Assembly (NCBI GenBank): GCA_032164245.1
Contig: JAVMKO010000003.1
Span: forward strand, 133,856,424-133,920,423
From: Sternotherus odoratus
Taxonomy: Eukaryota; Chordata; Testudines; Kinosternidae
DNA length: 64,000 nt
Direction: 5' to 3'
Position numbers and translations under genes: made by a program. Below the pieces are notes generated by a model. It was not told the DNA's origin. It saw nothing but the letters and a program-made list of their open reading frames with translations, and ran no database searches. Positions 24,401 through 34,112 of the stretch are shown one piece after another. Position 1 is the stretch's first letter, and every line of letters begins with the position of its first letter.

Positions 24401-27400
24401 GTTGCCCAAGCACACCTGCTTGCTCACCCTTCAGAGACAGATTGTTAACAGTTCTAACTTACTGCACGGCACTTCCTTTGCAAGCCTACTTTATTCTTAC
24501 GGTGAAAACATTAAAAATAATAAAAGAACCTACACACATGCTAACAAGCTCACCAGAGTCCACCCTGATCCTAACATGGATTCTAACAGCCTTCCACCAT
24601 TACCCTAAAGATTGGGGCCCTCTGTGGAGCTGGGGTCCTGTCCATTTGCTGGATCAGGAAGAAGGCTCTGAGTCAGTGTAAACAAACTCAAGTTATTTAT
24701 CCCAAACACTTTTCTTCATCTTTTGGACCCTGGAGAACCCAATTTGAACTAGGGGGAGAATTTGCTCAAGCTCTTTCTGAAGAAATCCCCTTCACACATA
24801 TCATTCCAAGAAGACCTTTGGACTTCCTCATACCTTCCAGAGATTTCATTAATCTTCCTACTAAATAAATTCCATACAATCTCACCATACATATTTGCAT
24901 TTTAATACAATGAAAACTAATTCAATAAGGTTTAACGTAATTCAACAAAGTTCATTCAGGAAATCGTTAGTCTGTCACTCTTATTTATAATAGCTGAGGA
25001 GTTGCCCCATTATGTAAATTAGTTCTCAGGCAAAAGGAATAAATATTAGGATAGTGCTCACTAGCTTCCCATTATTTCAAGTGACTGTTCAGTACAAACT
25101 ATGGGCTTGATCCAGCACTCATTAATGTCAATGGGAGTTTTGCCACGGACTTCAGTGAATGCAAAACCACAGCATTTTAAACCCTGCTGACACACAGAGT
25201 CCTTAGATACCATGGTGATAGATGGTAGTATAAAATCCTAGATAATTAAAGCAACCAAAAGCATGTTACTGTGAGTTTGTGCCTTTCCCTTCCCATTCTG
25301 ATCCACTGCTCCCTTTTGCTCCACATCTTTCTTTGAGGGCTGCTTGGGCTTGCTGAAATTGTATTTTCCTGTGTAAAAGCTGAATTGGGGGCTTTAACAC
25401 ATTCTTCACGTTTAGCATGCATGAGTATAAGCAAAAATTGAGAATGACTCTGCTTTCCAGGAGGTTGGCTGTCAGATTGGAAAGAGGAAGGGTGTATTTC
25501 TATGGATTCATCCAGCCATCTTGTGCTTCTGTAGTGTGCCCTTCATCAGGGAAGAGTGGTCCTCAGCCGCACCTCTGTTAGGTTGTCAGGCGCAACACCA
25601 TTGATTAGTAAGGACATTGCTCTCATGTCTTGTCTTTATTTAACAAATTATGTTAACAACACGGTAACCTGCCAGTTTAGATCTTTGTGTAGCTCCTTAA
25701 GGACCTGTGAGTGTTCTCATGGAGTGGCGTTGAGCAAGGTGGCCAAGTGGGTGCCTTACCGGAATGGGGTCTGTTTTCAGAAGGACCCACTCAAGTCTGG
25801 GGTTGCTTGCCTTAGAAACATTTTGTGGCAACTCTTAATGTCAATTACAAAAGGCTAAATGAGGAACTGTTAAAAAAAAAAATTAGCTTTGGAAATCTAA
25901 AGACAGACTTGAAAATAGCTTAGCTTGCCATAGAGTTACGTGTCAACAGTTGCTTGGAGCTGAGGGTTGGGGAAAGGAGTCCAATAATACTTAGGACCGG
26001 TGAACATTAGTTAGGAATTCTATTAAACACCCTATTGTGGAAGGTAAGTAATGGTAGTATGCCCATTTTAAGACAGAAACGGCATCAGAAAGTAACATAC
26101 CCAAGATGACACAGAAAGTCCTGGGTTCTAAAGACCATTAAATCATCACTCCTCTAGTTACAACCTCTTCCCCACTACTTTTTCTCAGCTTTTTGAAAAG
26201 AATTTGTTTTTAAATATACGAACAGACATGTCAACAGCTTGAAATAAGTCATTCAGATCTGGATTCATTCCACAAGCTGTTATAGCGCACATTGTGCCAT
26301 CAGTTCAACAATAGAATTCTCTCCTCTTTTGGCTAAACAACAGGCAGAAATTTGAATTGGAAAAAAACCAGAATGTGCCTTATATCTAATTTCTCCTTGG
26401 GAAAATTAAAGATACTGTCCCTCTTGTTTAACTCCTTGTCTTCTACCCACTCCTATATTTTCCCCCTTTATAGTCTCCATCTACAATGCTTTAAAAATGC
26501 AGAAAACCTCTTTAACTGATAATCCCTGCCATCAGCATCCTATTGCAGCTCCTTTACAAGTTCCTGTCAGCTCATCTTCACGAGTATCACAGAGCAGAGA
26601 TAAGGTACGGCTTTGCAGTGCTTATGTCTGCACACATGGAAAGGGCTATAGGTGCTGTAGAGGGAGGGATTTATTTTTGTTTTATCATCACTTTCAAGGT
26701 CATACCGCGTACAGTGCAGGTTTTACACAAAACTCAATTACTGACTTGAATTTGGAACTTTCATCCTCTGCTGTCCTGTACAAATACTACAAGTGAAACC
26801 TGCCTTAGAGACCAACAAATTAGTTTTCAACTGCCATGAGTTCTTATTGTAAAAATCATTCCATTGTCCTGTAGTTGAGTACAATGGCCCAGATTCTCAA
26901 CTGGTGTAAATCAGCATAGCTCTGATCATTGTTTTTAGCTACATTTACAGTGTAATCTACCCACAGAATAAAATGCTTGTCGCAGCACCTGGGTTAATGT
27001 AGCAATGCTGTTAACTCTCCTCCCTTTTTAATCTCAGTTTGATTCCATTGCCGAGATGTCCGCGTCTGGAAGTAGTGTTACTCTAAAAAGTTACACAATG
27101 CATTTTGAGGTATTGTTAGCGAGTATGCAACCTGTGTGCTGTGGCAACCAAACCTGGAATTAACCGAAATGTTTTGCATGAGAATTTCTTGTATGGTGCA
27201 TGTTTTATTACTGCACAACTGTTTGTTAGCAGTTGAAAATTCTGTGACAGATGATCCAAAGTTGTGTATTGCTGCAGGTGCATAATTGTGTGTTACAGTA
27301 CTGTGTGTGTTTTAGTGTGTTAGAAAAACCATTGGGGGCTCTACTTGTCAATTTAACAAATTAATTTGTTTTACACAACATTTTGGAAAACCAGAAAGCA

Positions 27401-29058
27401 AGAAAGGTCAAAGAGCAGTTAGAGAGAACAGAGTTGTACAAGGTCACAAAACATTTTCTGACTAGCTACTTGCTGAAATTGCCAGGTATTGTCCCCCGGC
27501 AGATAAGCCAGGTGCTTCCTAGTCTTACAAGTGTTTTATCCCTTGGCTATTTCCTGGTTCTAAAATGGAATGGCAATTACTCTGGTGCTGTGTTTCAATT
27601 GCATGCTTAACAAGAGATCTTCAAGAGATCACCTTGTTAAACCGCATTGCAGCAAGCCATTGTTTCCACAGGGAACAATAGCTGGAGCTAGTGATAATGA
27701 CATCTGTTATCAGCCTAAAAACCTCTACCATTAACATATTACTTTACTACTATGGCTTCTACTACAGAGTTAGTTATTTTCAAGGGCTTTATTTTACAAC
27801 AGAGATTTATTTGAACTGAAATGTTAATCTATTACATTTCTCATAAGCACATCCCCTTTATTCCAATCTTCCTAGGGACTAGCAGATACAAAAATTCCAG
27901 GACCCAGCTCTCCTTTGAGTAATCGTAGCAACCAAAGCACTTCCGTCCTACAAGTACCGAGTCAAAGGCAGCTGAGTCGTACCTACTCCCAGGGTTCTTT
28001 ACATCGCAGTGTCAGTCAACTTATAGATGTGTATGACAAGAAGTCCCTTGTAGAAGATTCTGTGTGGGATACTATTATACATGGTCATGATGGTGGTTTG
28101 GTAAGTTCTTATTCTACAATTGCATGAGTTAGCCATGAATGCAGGCACATTTGGCAGTATTCTAGTAACTGAACATTTACCAAAATGCTGGGCAAAATTT
28201 CTAAAAGCATCTAGGCCCAGATCCTCAGAGCTCATGACAGTTACTTCCCTAAATACCTTTGAGGCTCTAGGTCCTAATGACTAGCCTAAAGCACTAGCTA
28301 AGTAAGTCACTTCTGAAAGTGAGACCTTGGCTCATGAATCACAAAGGTGCTTTTGGAAATGTTACCCACTAACTATTTTACACAGTAAAGCTCCTGTATA
28401 CACCAGACATTTTATTCCTTTCTGCACATAACTACAGCAAGACATGACATTCGGCAAGTTGTTTCAGTAGGCTATCTGGCTCTCATGCAGTTTCTAAAAA
28501 TTGGTGTAATTAAAGCAGTACAATCCCCTGGAGTAGAAGCACTGTAAAGGTGCTTACAGCAGTTTAGGTTATTCACCTAAATGTATGGGAATTAACTATA
28601 CTGTCATAGTGACAAAGTCTTGTAGCACCTTGTAGACTAACAAATGTTCTGGATCATAAGCTTTCGTGGGCTGAGACCCACTTCATCAGCTGAATGTACA
28701 TTTTTGTACATCTAAAACACAGCTACCCCTCGGATACTATACTGTCATAAAATCCTATCCCTCACCCAAATAGTTAAAGCTGTGTTAGAGCAGGTCTTAG
28801 TGTGAATCAGTTTGATAATGCAGTCAAATATTGTGACTGTGCATGTAGCAAGTTTTGTTTTCTTTTGAACAACAGTTATTTCTGGGTTTTTTTGTTCTAT
28901 GACTAGGTCAGTATTTATAATTTTTTACTTATTAGCCAAATCATTTGCTGTTTTTTTTCCTCCTGTAGTATGTGGATGATGAAGACCTTGTGAATGCCAT
29001 CAAAGGCTTTAGTACAGTAACTAAAGAACATACAACCTTCACTGACACCCAGTTGTGA
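9285..29058 (+). CDS. USH2A: USH2A (usherin), 3' part: last 8 constitutive coding exons plus one likely cassette exon
   Basis: Joined exons: 9285-9494, 12815-13053, 14946-15163, 19184-19360, 20944-21027, 23529-23773, 27876-28100, 28969-29058. All phases agree and the product is 495 residues with no internal stop. A 72-nt exon at 27038-27109 fits in frame between the sixth and seventh. The protein follows the C-terminus of human usherin closely: FN3 modules (residues about 1-300), a short juxtamembrane stretch, one transmembrane helix (about 330-351, core [18 protein letters not shown]), a basic stop-transfer (RRKIKK), and a cytoplasmic tail ending TFTDTQL. Usherin is a very large (about 5,200 aa in human) membrane adhesion protein of hair-cell ankle links and photoreceptor periciliary membrane. 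Its tail binds whirlin, harmonin and related PDZ proteins; loss causes Usher syndrome 2A. About 90% of the gene lies left of the window. The exons look intact. Identity is very secure; boundaries are by splice consensus and phase. Confidence 0.96.
9495..12254. other. USH2A intron, nothing firm seen
   Basis: Includes a G-run near 9722-9736. Several open frames at 10.7-12.1 kb overlap on both strands and have no recognisable domain. No exon candidate with matching phase was found. Confidence 0.5.
12255..12530 (-). mobile_element. CR1 LINE 3' region, antisense to USH2A
   Basis: The + strand reads tagtccaatccctggtcaaag, aaatcatcccagccagggct, cctctaaggaaggagattcc, ccctaggtaacccattccag and ttgagaccattgctccttgt, the complement of a reptile CR1 3' end. 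It lies about 285 bp upstream of the 12815 exon. Confidence 0.85.
12815..13053 (+). CDS. USH2A: USH2A exon, FN3 module end and start of next
   Basis: 239 nt, phase 0 in, ends on two bases of a codon. Acceptor tttacag, donor gtaaga. It encodes [20 protein letters not shown] and then the cysteine cluster ACTCFNCC, which is identical in human usherin, followed by a Pro/Gln-rich linker and the start of the next FN3 module ([12 protein letters not shown]). Confidence 0.95.
13690..14580. mobile_element. Harbinger-like MITE with TAA target duplication and GC-rich foldback cargo
   Basis: Flanked by TAA at 13687-13689 and 14581-14583. Ends gggctggtccctac and (reverse complement) gggtatgtcttcactac are related. 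Subterminal gtcgac/gtcgat blocks occur on both sides. The interior (about 13930-14350) is CpG-rich with cgcccgagcaggtccgcgga on the left and the inverted counterpart (ggtccgcggagctgctcggg) on the right. No transposase is left, so it is non-autonomous. Frames in this cargo are open on several strands only because of composition. Confidence 0.75.
14946..15163 (+). CDS. USH2A: USH2A exon, FN3 module C-terminal half
   Basis: 218 nt. Acceptor tctctag, donor gtgagt. The first base completes a Ser codon split from the previous exon; the exon ends on one base. It encodes [12 protein letters not shown] through [16 protein letters not shown], the characteristic FN3 G-strand ending (SEW.SFTT.KE) of the last canonical module. 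Confidence 0.95.
15164..17663. other. USH2A intron, mostly unassigned
   Basis: About 15655-15750 carries the old reptile motif gcctgatcctgcaggctttg...attgggcc. 17050-17660 is GC-rich unassigned sequence abutting the hAT element. No exon seen. Confidence 0.45.
17664..18204. mobile_element. hAT-type MITE with perfect 8-bp target duplication
   Basis: Termini cagggctggcgac and (reverse complement of the right end) cagggctggtgac. The 8-bp duplication CCTGCACC is exact at 17656-17663 and 18205-18212. The interior is GC-rich with tandem cccagctgacagcggc / agcccagc units and many CpGs (about 17890-18120). There is no transposase. The structure is diagnostic of hAT. Confidence 0.85.
18205..19183. other. 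USH2A intron with dinucleotide microsatellite
   Basis: GC-rich unassigned block to about 18600, an old repeat trace at 18800-18935, and a (GT)n(GA)n microsatellite at about 19053-19091 ending 93 bp before the 19184 exon. Confidence 0.5.
19184..19360 (+). CDS. USH2A: USH2A exon, membrane-proximal FN3-like module
   Basis: 177 nt, phase 1 to phase 1. Acceptor cccccag-like (tcctccccag), donor gtcagt, a weaker but legal GT donor. It encodes [21 protein letters not shown], the sequon-bearing SNLS, and [15 protein letters not shown], matching the human segment with [15 protein letters not shown]. Confidence 0.95.
19361..20943. other. USH2A intron, nothing seen
   Basis: No named repeat, no exon candidate. 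Confidence 0.5.
20944..21027 (+). CDS. USH2A: USH2A exon, short membrane-proximal segment
   Basis: 84 nt, phase 1 to phase 1. Acceptor tttgttcag, donor gtaaac. With the carried-over base it encodes [19 protein letters not shown] and then TSTGLG, colinear with human TFFFQVICTTDEGS. It sits between the last FN3-like module and the transmembrane exon. Confidence 0.95.
21302..21325. repeat. C14A10 mononucleotide tract
   Basis: Fourteen C followed directly by ten A. One of several C-run/A-run (or G/T) junctions in the window. Confidence 0.95.
21740..22345 (-). mobile_element. Old CR1/L3-like LINE fragments
   Basis: gtgatggccaacaacagagg and agaaccccacag near the left, then tcgttacccttctctgaac, cagcactccagatgaggctg, tatggacttgtataaaggca and catcttgttttctttttgac. 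These match diverged CR1/L3-type 3' regions (the right part as complement). Assignment by memory; orientation of the left part is uncertain. Confidence 0.5.
23529..23773 (+). CDS. USH2A: USH2A exon, transmembrane helix and start of cytoplasmic tail
   Basis: 245 nt, phase 1 in, 0 out. Acceptor ttgtgcag, donor gtatgt. It carries the acidic/basic juxtamembrane piece ([13 protein letters not shown]), a hydrophobic helix of about 22 residues starting at [10 protein letters not shown], the basic stop-transfer RRKIKKQ, and the conserved cytoplasmic start [12 protein letters not shown]. It ends ...GDTHM, aligning with human GENHM. Confidence 0.97.
23774..27037. other. USH2A intron, largely unassigned
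   Basis: Contains a 26-bp palindrome at 24340-24365 (arms of 11, loop of 4), an unassigned repeat-looking block at about 24170-24850, and a MIR-like trace at 26040-26135. No exon other than the cassette candidate at 27038. Confidence 0.45.
27038..27109 (+). CDS. USH2A: Likely USH2A cassette exon (24 codons) in the cytoplasmic tail
   Basis: An open 72-nt block flanked by a good acceptor (ccctttttaatctcag) and donor (gtattg). It lies between a phase-0 exon end and a phase-0 exon start, so inclusion adds exactly 24 residues ([11 protein letters not shown]..., ending YTMHFE) without a frame change. The human reference usherin joins the flanking exons directly. I recall that mouse usherin has an alternatively spliced extra tail exon of this size enriched in inner ear; that is memory, not checked. 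No transcript evidence is available here. Confidence 0.62.
27876..28100 (+). CDS. USH2A: USH2A exon, cytoplasmic tail
   Basis: 225 nt, phase 0 to 0, 75 codons. Acceptor cttcctag, donor gtaagt. It encodes [10 protein letters not shown], a Ser/Gln-rich middle, and the strongly conserved block [17 protein letters not shown] followed by [12 protein letters not shown]. Human has [20 protein letters not shown] at the same place. Confidence 0.96.
28609..28735 (-). mobile_element. 127-bp Penelope-type micro-insert with perfect 14-bp target duplication
   Basis: The duplication ACTATACTGTCATA is exact at 28595-28608 and 28736-28749. The insert on the - strand starts atccgaggggtagctgtgtt and ends gctacaagactttgtcac, matching both termini of the turtle Penelope-type terminal repeat as I know it. 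It contains the hammerhead-like motif annotated separately and no coding capacity. It lies in the last USH2A intron. Confidence 0.85.
28646..28696 (-). ncRNA. Hammerhead-ribozyme-like motif with intact core boxes
   Basis: On the - strand: CTGATGA (28689-28683), stem II GTGGG/CCCAC (28681-28677 and 28670-28666) around a 6-nt loop, then GAAA (28665-28662), short stem III GC-TTAT-GA (28661-28654, one pair lost), then T at 28653 and C at 28652 as the expected cleavage dinucleotide. Stem I can form four of its first five pairs (GaCTT with CaGAA). One extra A precedes stem II. Core boxes are those of type I hammerheads reported from Penelope-like elements. Activity is untested. Confidence 0.65.
28969..29058 (+). 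CDS. USH2A: USH2A terminal coding exon with PDZ-binding C-terminus
   Basis: Acceptor tcctcctgtag; 87 coding nt plus TGA at 29056-29058. It encodes [15 protein letters not shown]...TFTDTQL. The last four residues DTQL form a class I PDZ-binding motif (x-T-x-L); the human end is DTHL. This motif recruits whirlin/harmonin-type scaffolds. Confidence 0.97.
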   Translation, partial: YVDDEDLVNAIKGFSTVTKEHTTFTDTQL

Positions 29059-30690
29059 GAATTAAGTACCACAGCCAACCCAAAGCAGTTGAAGGAGCAC
29101 AAAATCTTTGTTTTGTTCAATTTAACATGTAATAGTTTTAGGATTATGTTGTAAAAAGTGTGCCTACTGGAATTTTAGCAGTAATGAATACATTTTCTAG
29201 GAGTATTGTTATAACAGCCAAGAGTCTAGTTCTGTATTGTAAATGTGCTCTCTACATATCGATCAGTGTTAAATAAATACTGTCCAGTAGTATTTCAAAA
29301 GTGGAAGAATGTCCTATTGTATGTACAACCTTGTATCACAGTACGGGCAAGCCCTTAAATAGCCAATATTGTATGCAGAGAAGTTTCACAAACATTTACT
29401 TTTAACAGCTGCACATACCTAACCTTTAAACTTTATAATGTAATGAAACATGATTACTGTGGTGGAAAATTTATCATCAGTAGGTGAAAAAAGGTTTTTG
29501 GTAACAACAAGTATATAAAAATGTAAAATAAATTTAGATCTGTTCTTAAGAGCATTACAACCCAGTTTGCTCACTTTAATTAAGATGACAAAGGAGGAAG
29601 AGTCAATTCTGTCTATGAAATATTGCTACAGTTGCAAATGCACAGAAAACTTGTGCAATTGCCCATACAGTCACGAACCCTAAAATGTTCATGTCCATTT
29701 CAATCTACTTTAAATTATGTACAACAGGAGATTCATTTAAAATCACCAAAGATGTGAGCCTGTGACATCTTGAGTACTCTCAATTTCCCAGATGAAGATT
29801 TGAGGGTGTTCAGAACCTTGCCACTTTGCAAGAGTAAATTTGAAACGTATCAAAATTTAACTTAGTGAAAGCTGTTCTGGATTTCACTCACATGTTGTTT
29901 CTAGTGCCTGCCCTTTGGTGTTGGTCTTAGAGAAATAAATCAGGATGATCATAGCTCTAAAAACATTTCTTCTTAGATTAGACACACCTTATTGCTATTA
30001 AATCTGTGAGGGTCAGCTGCTTCAATGTTTAGCATTGTGATGAAGCCTGTCCCCCAAAATGATCTTGGGTAGCATGATCCTTACATTTTGCAATTGGAAA
30101 TTGCTTTGAGAAACTGTGACATGCACACAGCAGCAAATTAGGAAAGGGCTGTTACAAAAACAAAGTAGCAAAAAAACCCACCCATCAGGTAAACTTCACA
30201 GGAAAAAAAAAGAGCTACTACAACTTCGTTTTAAGCAGGTCTCATTGTTTCTATTTTCTGTCCAAACTGCTGAGAGTAAAACAGAATACCTATGAGCTGA
30301 GCTAGAACAGTAGGGCCCCTAGATGAAATCAGTTTACTGTAATGGGAACAATTATTGCCAGTATCTGTTTTAACATACGTTTAGGATTCTGTTCTCCCCC
30401 CTCCTCCCCCCAACCTTACTCTAAAATCAGTAAGGAAATAGGAGCAAGGAGGCAGAATTCAAGTACTGGCTGTTATGGTGTACATGTTGCAATATAATCA
30501 ACTATACAAAACTATCACTTTCTTATTCAGTGTACAGTACACATTAGATTATTTTAATTATTTCTGTGGTAGGGGAAAAAGGCATTGCATAGTTCAAACT
30601 GTTGTAATTTGTTTATTTTCAAGACTAGGATTCTATTGTGCCTGTAAATTAATCTGAAAATATAGATTAATAAAAGTATTTTTGTTACCA
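29059..30690 (+). other. USH2A: Probable USH2A 3' UTR
   Basis: AT-rich, stop-laden sequence following the USH2A stop with several candidate poly(A) signals. There is no repeat I can name. The true end is unknown: AATAAA hexamers at 29272, 29527 and 30669 would give 3' UTRs of roughly 0.2, 0.5 or 1.6 kb. Confidence 0.5.
29272..29277 (+). promoter_or_regulatory. Candidate USH2A poly(A) signal AATAAA
   Basis: First AATAAA after the USH2A stop codon (214 nt downstream), in the context gttaaataaatac. Further hexamers occur at 29527-29532 and 30669-30674. Which one is used cannot be told from sequence alone. Confidence 0.45.
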
Positions 30691-33600
30691 CATAATATAC
30701 AAAACAGTGTGCATTTAAAAATTAGGCTGCATGTACAAGCTTGATATTAGTGTTACAATACGAAGGTAGTGACACTGTGCTGCCTTTTCTCCGCTTCACT
30801 TTTGAAACAGTCAACAAAATTGAAAACTGGGCTATTTAGCAACAGAAAGTTGAAAACATTGTGGTACAGGATTGTCTGCTGGCCAATAGAGATGATCAAC
30901 GCTGCCGTTCATAATGTGATATTCCTACCCTACAGATGAATTACAAAAATTTAGTAAAATAAGCTCCTTTATAGGGATTGATTGACACCCCCCCCCCCCC
31001 AAAAAAGGTATGAATTTGATCAGTCATTTTATTTCACATGCAGGCACCATTAAAGCTTAGCTTGTTCTAGTATTATGTAAATGTTGTGGCAATGGTTTTA
31101 TCCAAAGACTTTCTCCCCTTTAAAAAATTTGGTTATTCCTTATGCGGAAATGTCCCAAGTTTTCCGCTAGCATTATTGTGCAGTGTACAAAATACAGATG
31201 GAGACTTGGAGTAACAGCACTTTCCACTGCCTCTGGTTAAAAAAAAACCCCTCATTCAGCTGCACCTTGTGTTTGTTCTTGCTGATGTTTCCTTTCCCAA
31301 GAAAGACCCTGTGTGAAGAGCAGTATCTATAGTTTGCACTCTAAGACTTAAACAAAATCATTGCGCAACTGAGTATGACAGTCGCTGACTTGTACCATGA
31401 ACAACAAGTAACAGAAGTCATGTACACAGACCAACAGTACGAAGAGGAGCAATTCTAAGGTGGAATACGTGGAAGGGAATGAAAGGATTAAGAATAAAAG
31501 TGTGAACACTGCATAAGTAAAGGCATACCATAGTGTTCAATATTTAAGTAGAACTCTACAAATATTATAGTGCATTCATGCCATAGAATGAAGTAGATTT
31601 AATTTCCCCATCTTAATATGAAAGAATATAATGTTTACTACACTAAAGCCTAAGAACCAATCAAGACTCAGGCCTCACTGTGCAAAAACAGTAGTAGATA
31701 ATTCATCTGCTGAAGAGTTTACGATCTAAATTGACACAGGATGGGGAAAGAAATACAATTGAGTGAACAATGTAATGGCTGCAAACAGCCTTGATTTTTT
31801 TTTTGGGGGGGGGGGGGAGAAGAAAAGAGAAAAGATAACTGGAAAGAAGGGGACAAGGCAGGTGTAAATCCAAGGTGAAAGACATGGTTAGGGAGGGGAA
31901 AGGAGAGGGTTGGCGCAAAGAGCCAATAAGCACAGGGTGGGGAGAGAAAGTTAAGAGCAGGTACCTTCTCAGATGACTGGGGGTGGAGGGTATGGCTCCT
32001 TCCTCCAGTTTTCCCCCCAATGCTACATGCCTGGGAGCACTGGCCCCAGCTGGCATCTATTTTACACACACACACACACACACACCCAGCAGTTCCTGCT
32101 TTGGTGGCTCCTAGCAGCTGGAGTCTCAAAGTAGGGTTATAATCTGTAAAGTATCTAAAACTACTAGCCTGGGTTTCCTCCATCACCCTGAGAATTGAAA
32201 ATAAAGCTGGTTCTCACATCACCACACCAAATGCTGCGTACCTATTTGTACAACCCCACTCAAAGTCTGAGCCAGAAAAAATAAAAACAGCTTGAAACTT
32301 TCAGCTCACTGGGTGCACTTGCAAGGCTGACTTTACAAAATTAATTGTAAAATGAGCCCGTTTGACATGATGTTATTAACTAATGCACAATGCTTTCCAC
32401 TTTGAATTTTTCAGCACAGAACTACACTGACCTCAGCCTGAGGATCCAATTTCCCCCCTATATTTTATGGCAAATCAAGCACAAGAGTAATACCAAAAAC
32501 CACATCCTATAACACTCTACTACGAAGAGTGCTGCGTCGCTCAAAAAATTCTCTTTCAACAACAGAAGCAGGTCTAATAAAAGCTATCACCTAATCCACC
32601 TTTTGTCTCTAATATCCTGGGACCAACATGGCTACAACCCTGCATTCTCCTAAAGAATCAGAGGTTTAAAAAGAGTTCAAATTTGAGGAAGGAAAAAGAA
32701 CACTCTAGCTCATTTGTTTTTCCAAATCTGCAGGTCTCAACACATTTAAAAATAGCTAAAACTTTAGAAGTCACTGTTCCTAAATGCCTGGTAGACTGTC
32801 CTAGTGCATAACCAACCAAAATAGCTGGCACCTTTCACAAGCCCCAGCCTTACCTGGCTCAAGCCACCAGAGTCAGGTCCTTCAAAGCTCTCATCCAAAT
32901 TTGTGGAAACTGTCTGCAAAGAAACTGACATATGTATTAAGTAACACGACTAGAACAAAAGATACCATTACACTAGCAAAACTCAGTAACTTAGCATTTC
33001 CAGCTAAAGTCTGCGCATTCATGTATTTTTCTAAAGATGAATTGCTTTGCCATAAAATTGTAGGGGAGGTATCAACTTAACTTTTATTAAAGATTAGTAC
33101 TACTGTTGCTGTAAGGAAGATGTTGAGGGGACTTGCATCCAGTATTTCTGGTTGAGGGCTGGAACTCCCATGATCTGGAAGAACATAACACCACTATGGC
33201 ATCATTGTACAGCAGCCAGCTTAGAAGAGAAATGTGTGAATAGCCTAGTAAGTTTTCTAACAAGAGATAGTCTATTTCTTAGACATTAGTGTTCTATACA
33301 GTAATAAGCAACCAAATTTGAGCTGCTCTCTCCTTCCACAAGAGGTTATAGTTTATAATTTTAGGTATTTGAAAGCTCTGCAAAGAGAAATGAGGAAAAA
33401 AGTACAGGTAATAACATTCATTTGCATTTTAATATTAGGACCAAGATATGCAAAATAATGTTTGAGAGAATCTGTAAGCATAAAGACTTTTTGAATTTGT
33501 TTCAGAAACAAAAGAATTGGAGCACATAACTGTCAAATGTATCAGTAATGAAAAAAACAAGTCGCCCTACAAACAGGGCAAACTTCGCCAAGAGAAGCTT

Positions 33601-34112
33601 TTAGCACCCAGCTAATTTTCTATTTTATATTATCTTGAAGGAGGTGAAAGGGCAAGATGGGTGACTCCAAGGAATCGCAAATAATATTCATGGTAACTGC
33701 AATGGCCAGTAAGCAAGTGACAGGCATTTAATATTTTGGTGATTGCAAAGGTAAGGTCCAGTAATAGGACTTAGAAAGCTACCTATAAAACTCTTCCCAC
33801 AACAAATACTGTAGTGCATGCTGGACTTCACAGAACAGGATTTTACATCAGTGTTTTGTACCAAGTAGTGTTTGGCTTTATACGATATGAAAATGCAATA
33901 CATCAATTTAGAGTATGTTTGCTGGTTGTGCTGTAAACCCAAGTTGTTGAGATGCACTATGAAAACTTATTACAGGTTTAACTCTTTCAGTTAGAGACAC
34001 CCAAATGAAGACTTTTTAAAAGGATAAATCTGTAGTGTAAAAGTCACATCCAGTTACATGTTAAACTTTCAACTGAACCCTTGAAAACAAATGTACATCA
34101 CTGTTAGCATTT
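30691..34112. other. Convergent intergenic interval and KCTD3 3' UTR
   Basis: Sequence between the two converging genes. It contains a C13A6 tract at 30988-31006, a T10G13 tract at 31795-31817, an (AC)n run near 32066-32085, and a short repeat tail near 32550-32650 (ending ggaccaacatggctacaac) that resembles Penelope-type repeat ends in turtles. The part nearest 34113 should be KCTD3 3' UTR. No open frame here looks coding. Confidence 0.5.
33083..33088 (-). promoter_or_regulatory. Candidate KCTD3 poly(A) signal (AATAAA on - strand)
   Basis: TTTATT on the + strand, about 1.0 kb past the KCTD3 stop. This would give a 3' UTR close to the roughly 1 kb I recall for human KCTD3. A second candidate is at 31028-31033. 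Confidence 0.35.

Noticed and set aside
26497..26796. 99-codon frame between USH2A tail exons
   Set aside because: No phase-compatible acceptor/donor pair, and human usherin has no residues there.
32066..32085. (AC)n run as a regulatory element
   Set aside because: Ordinary microsatellite with no support for function.
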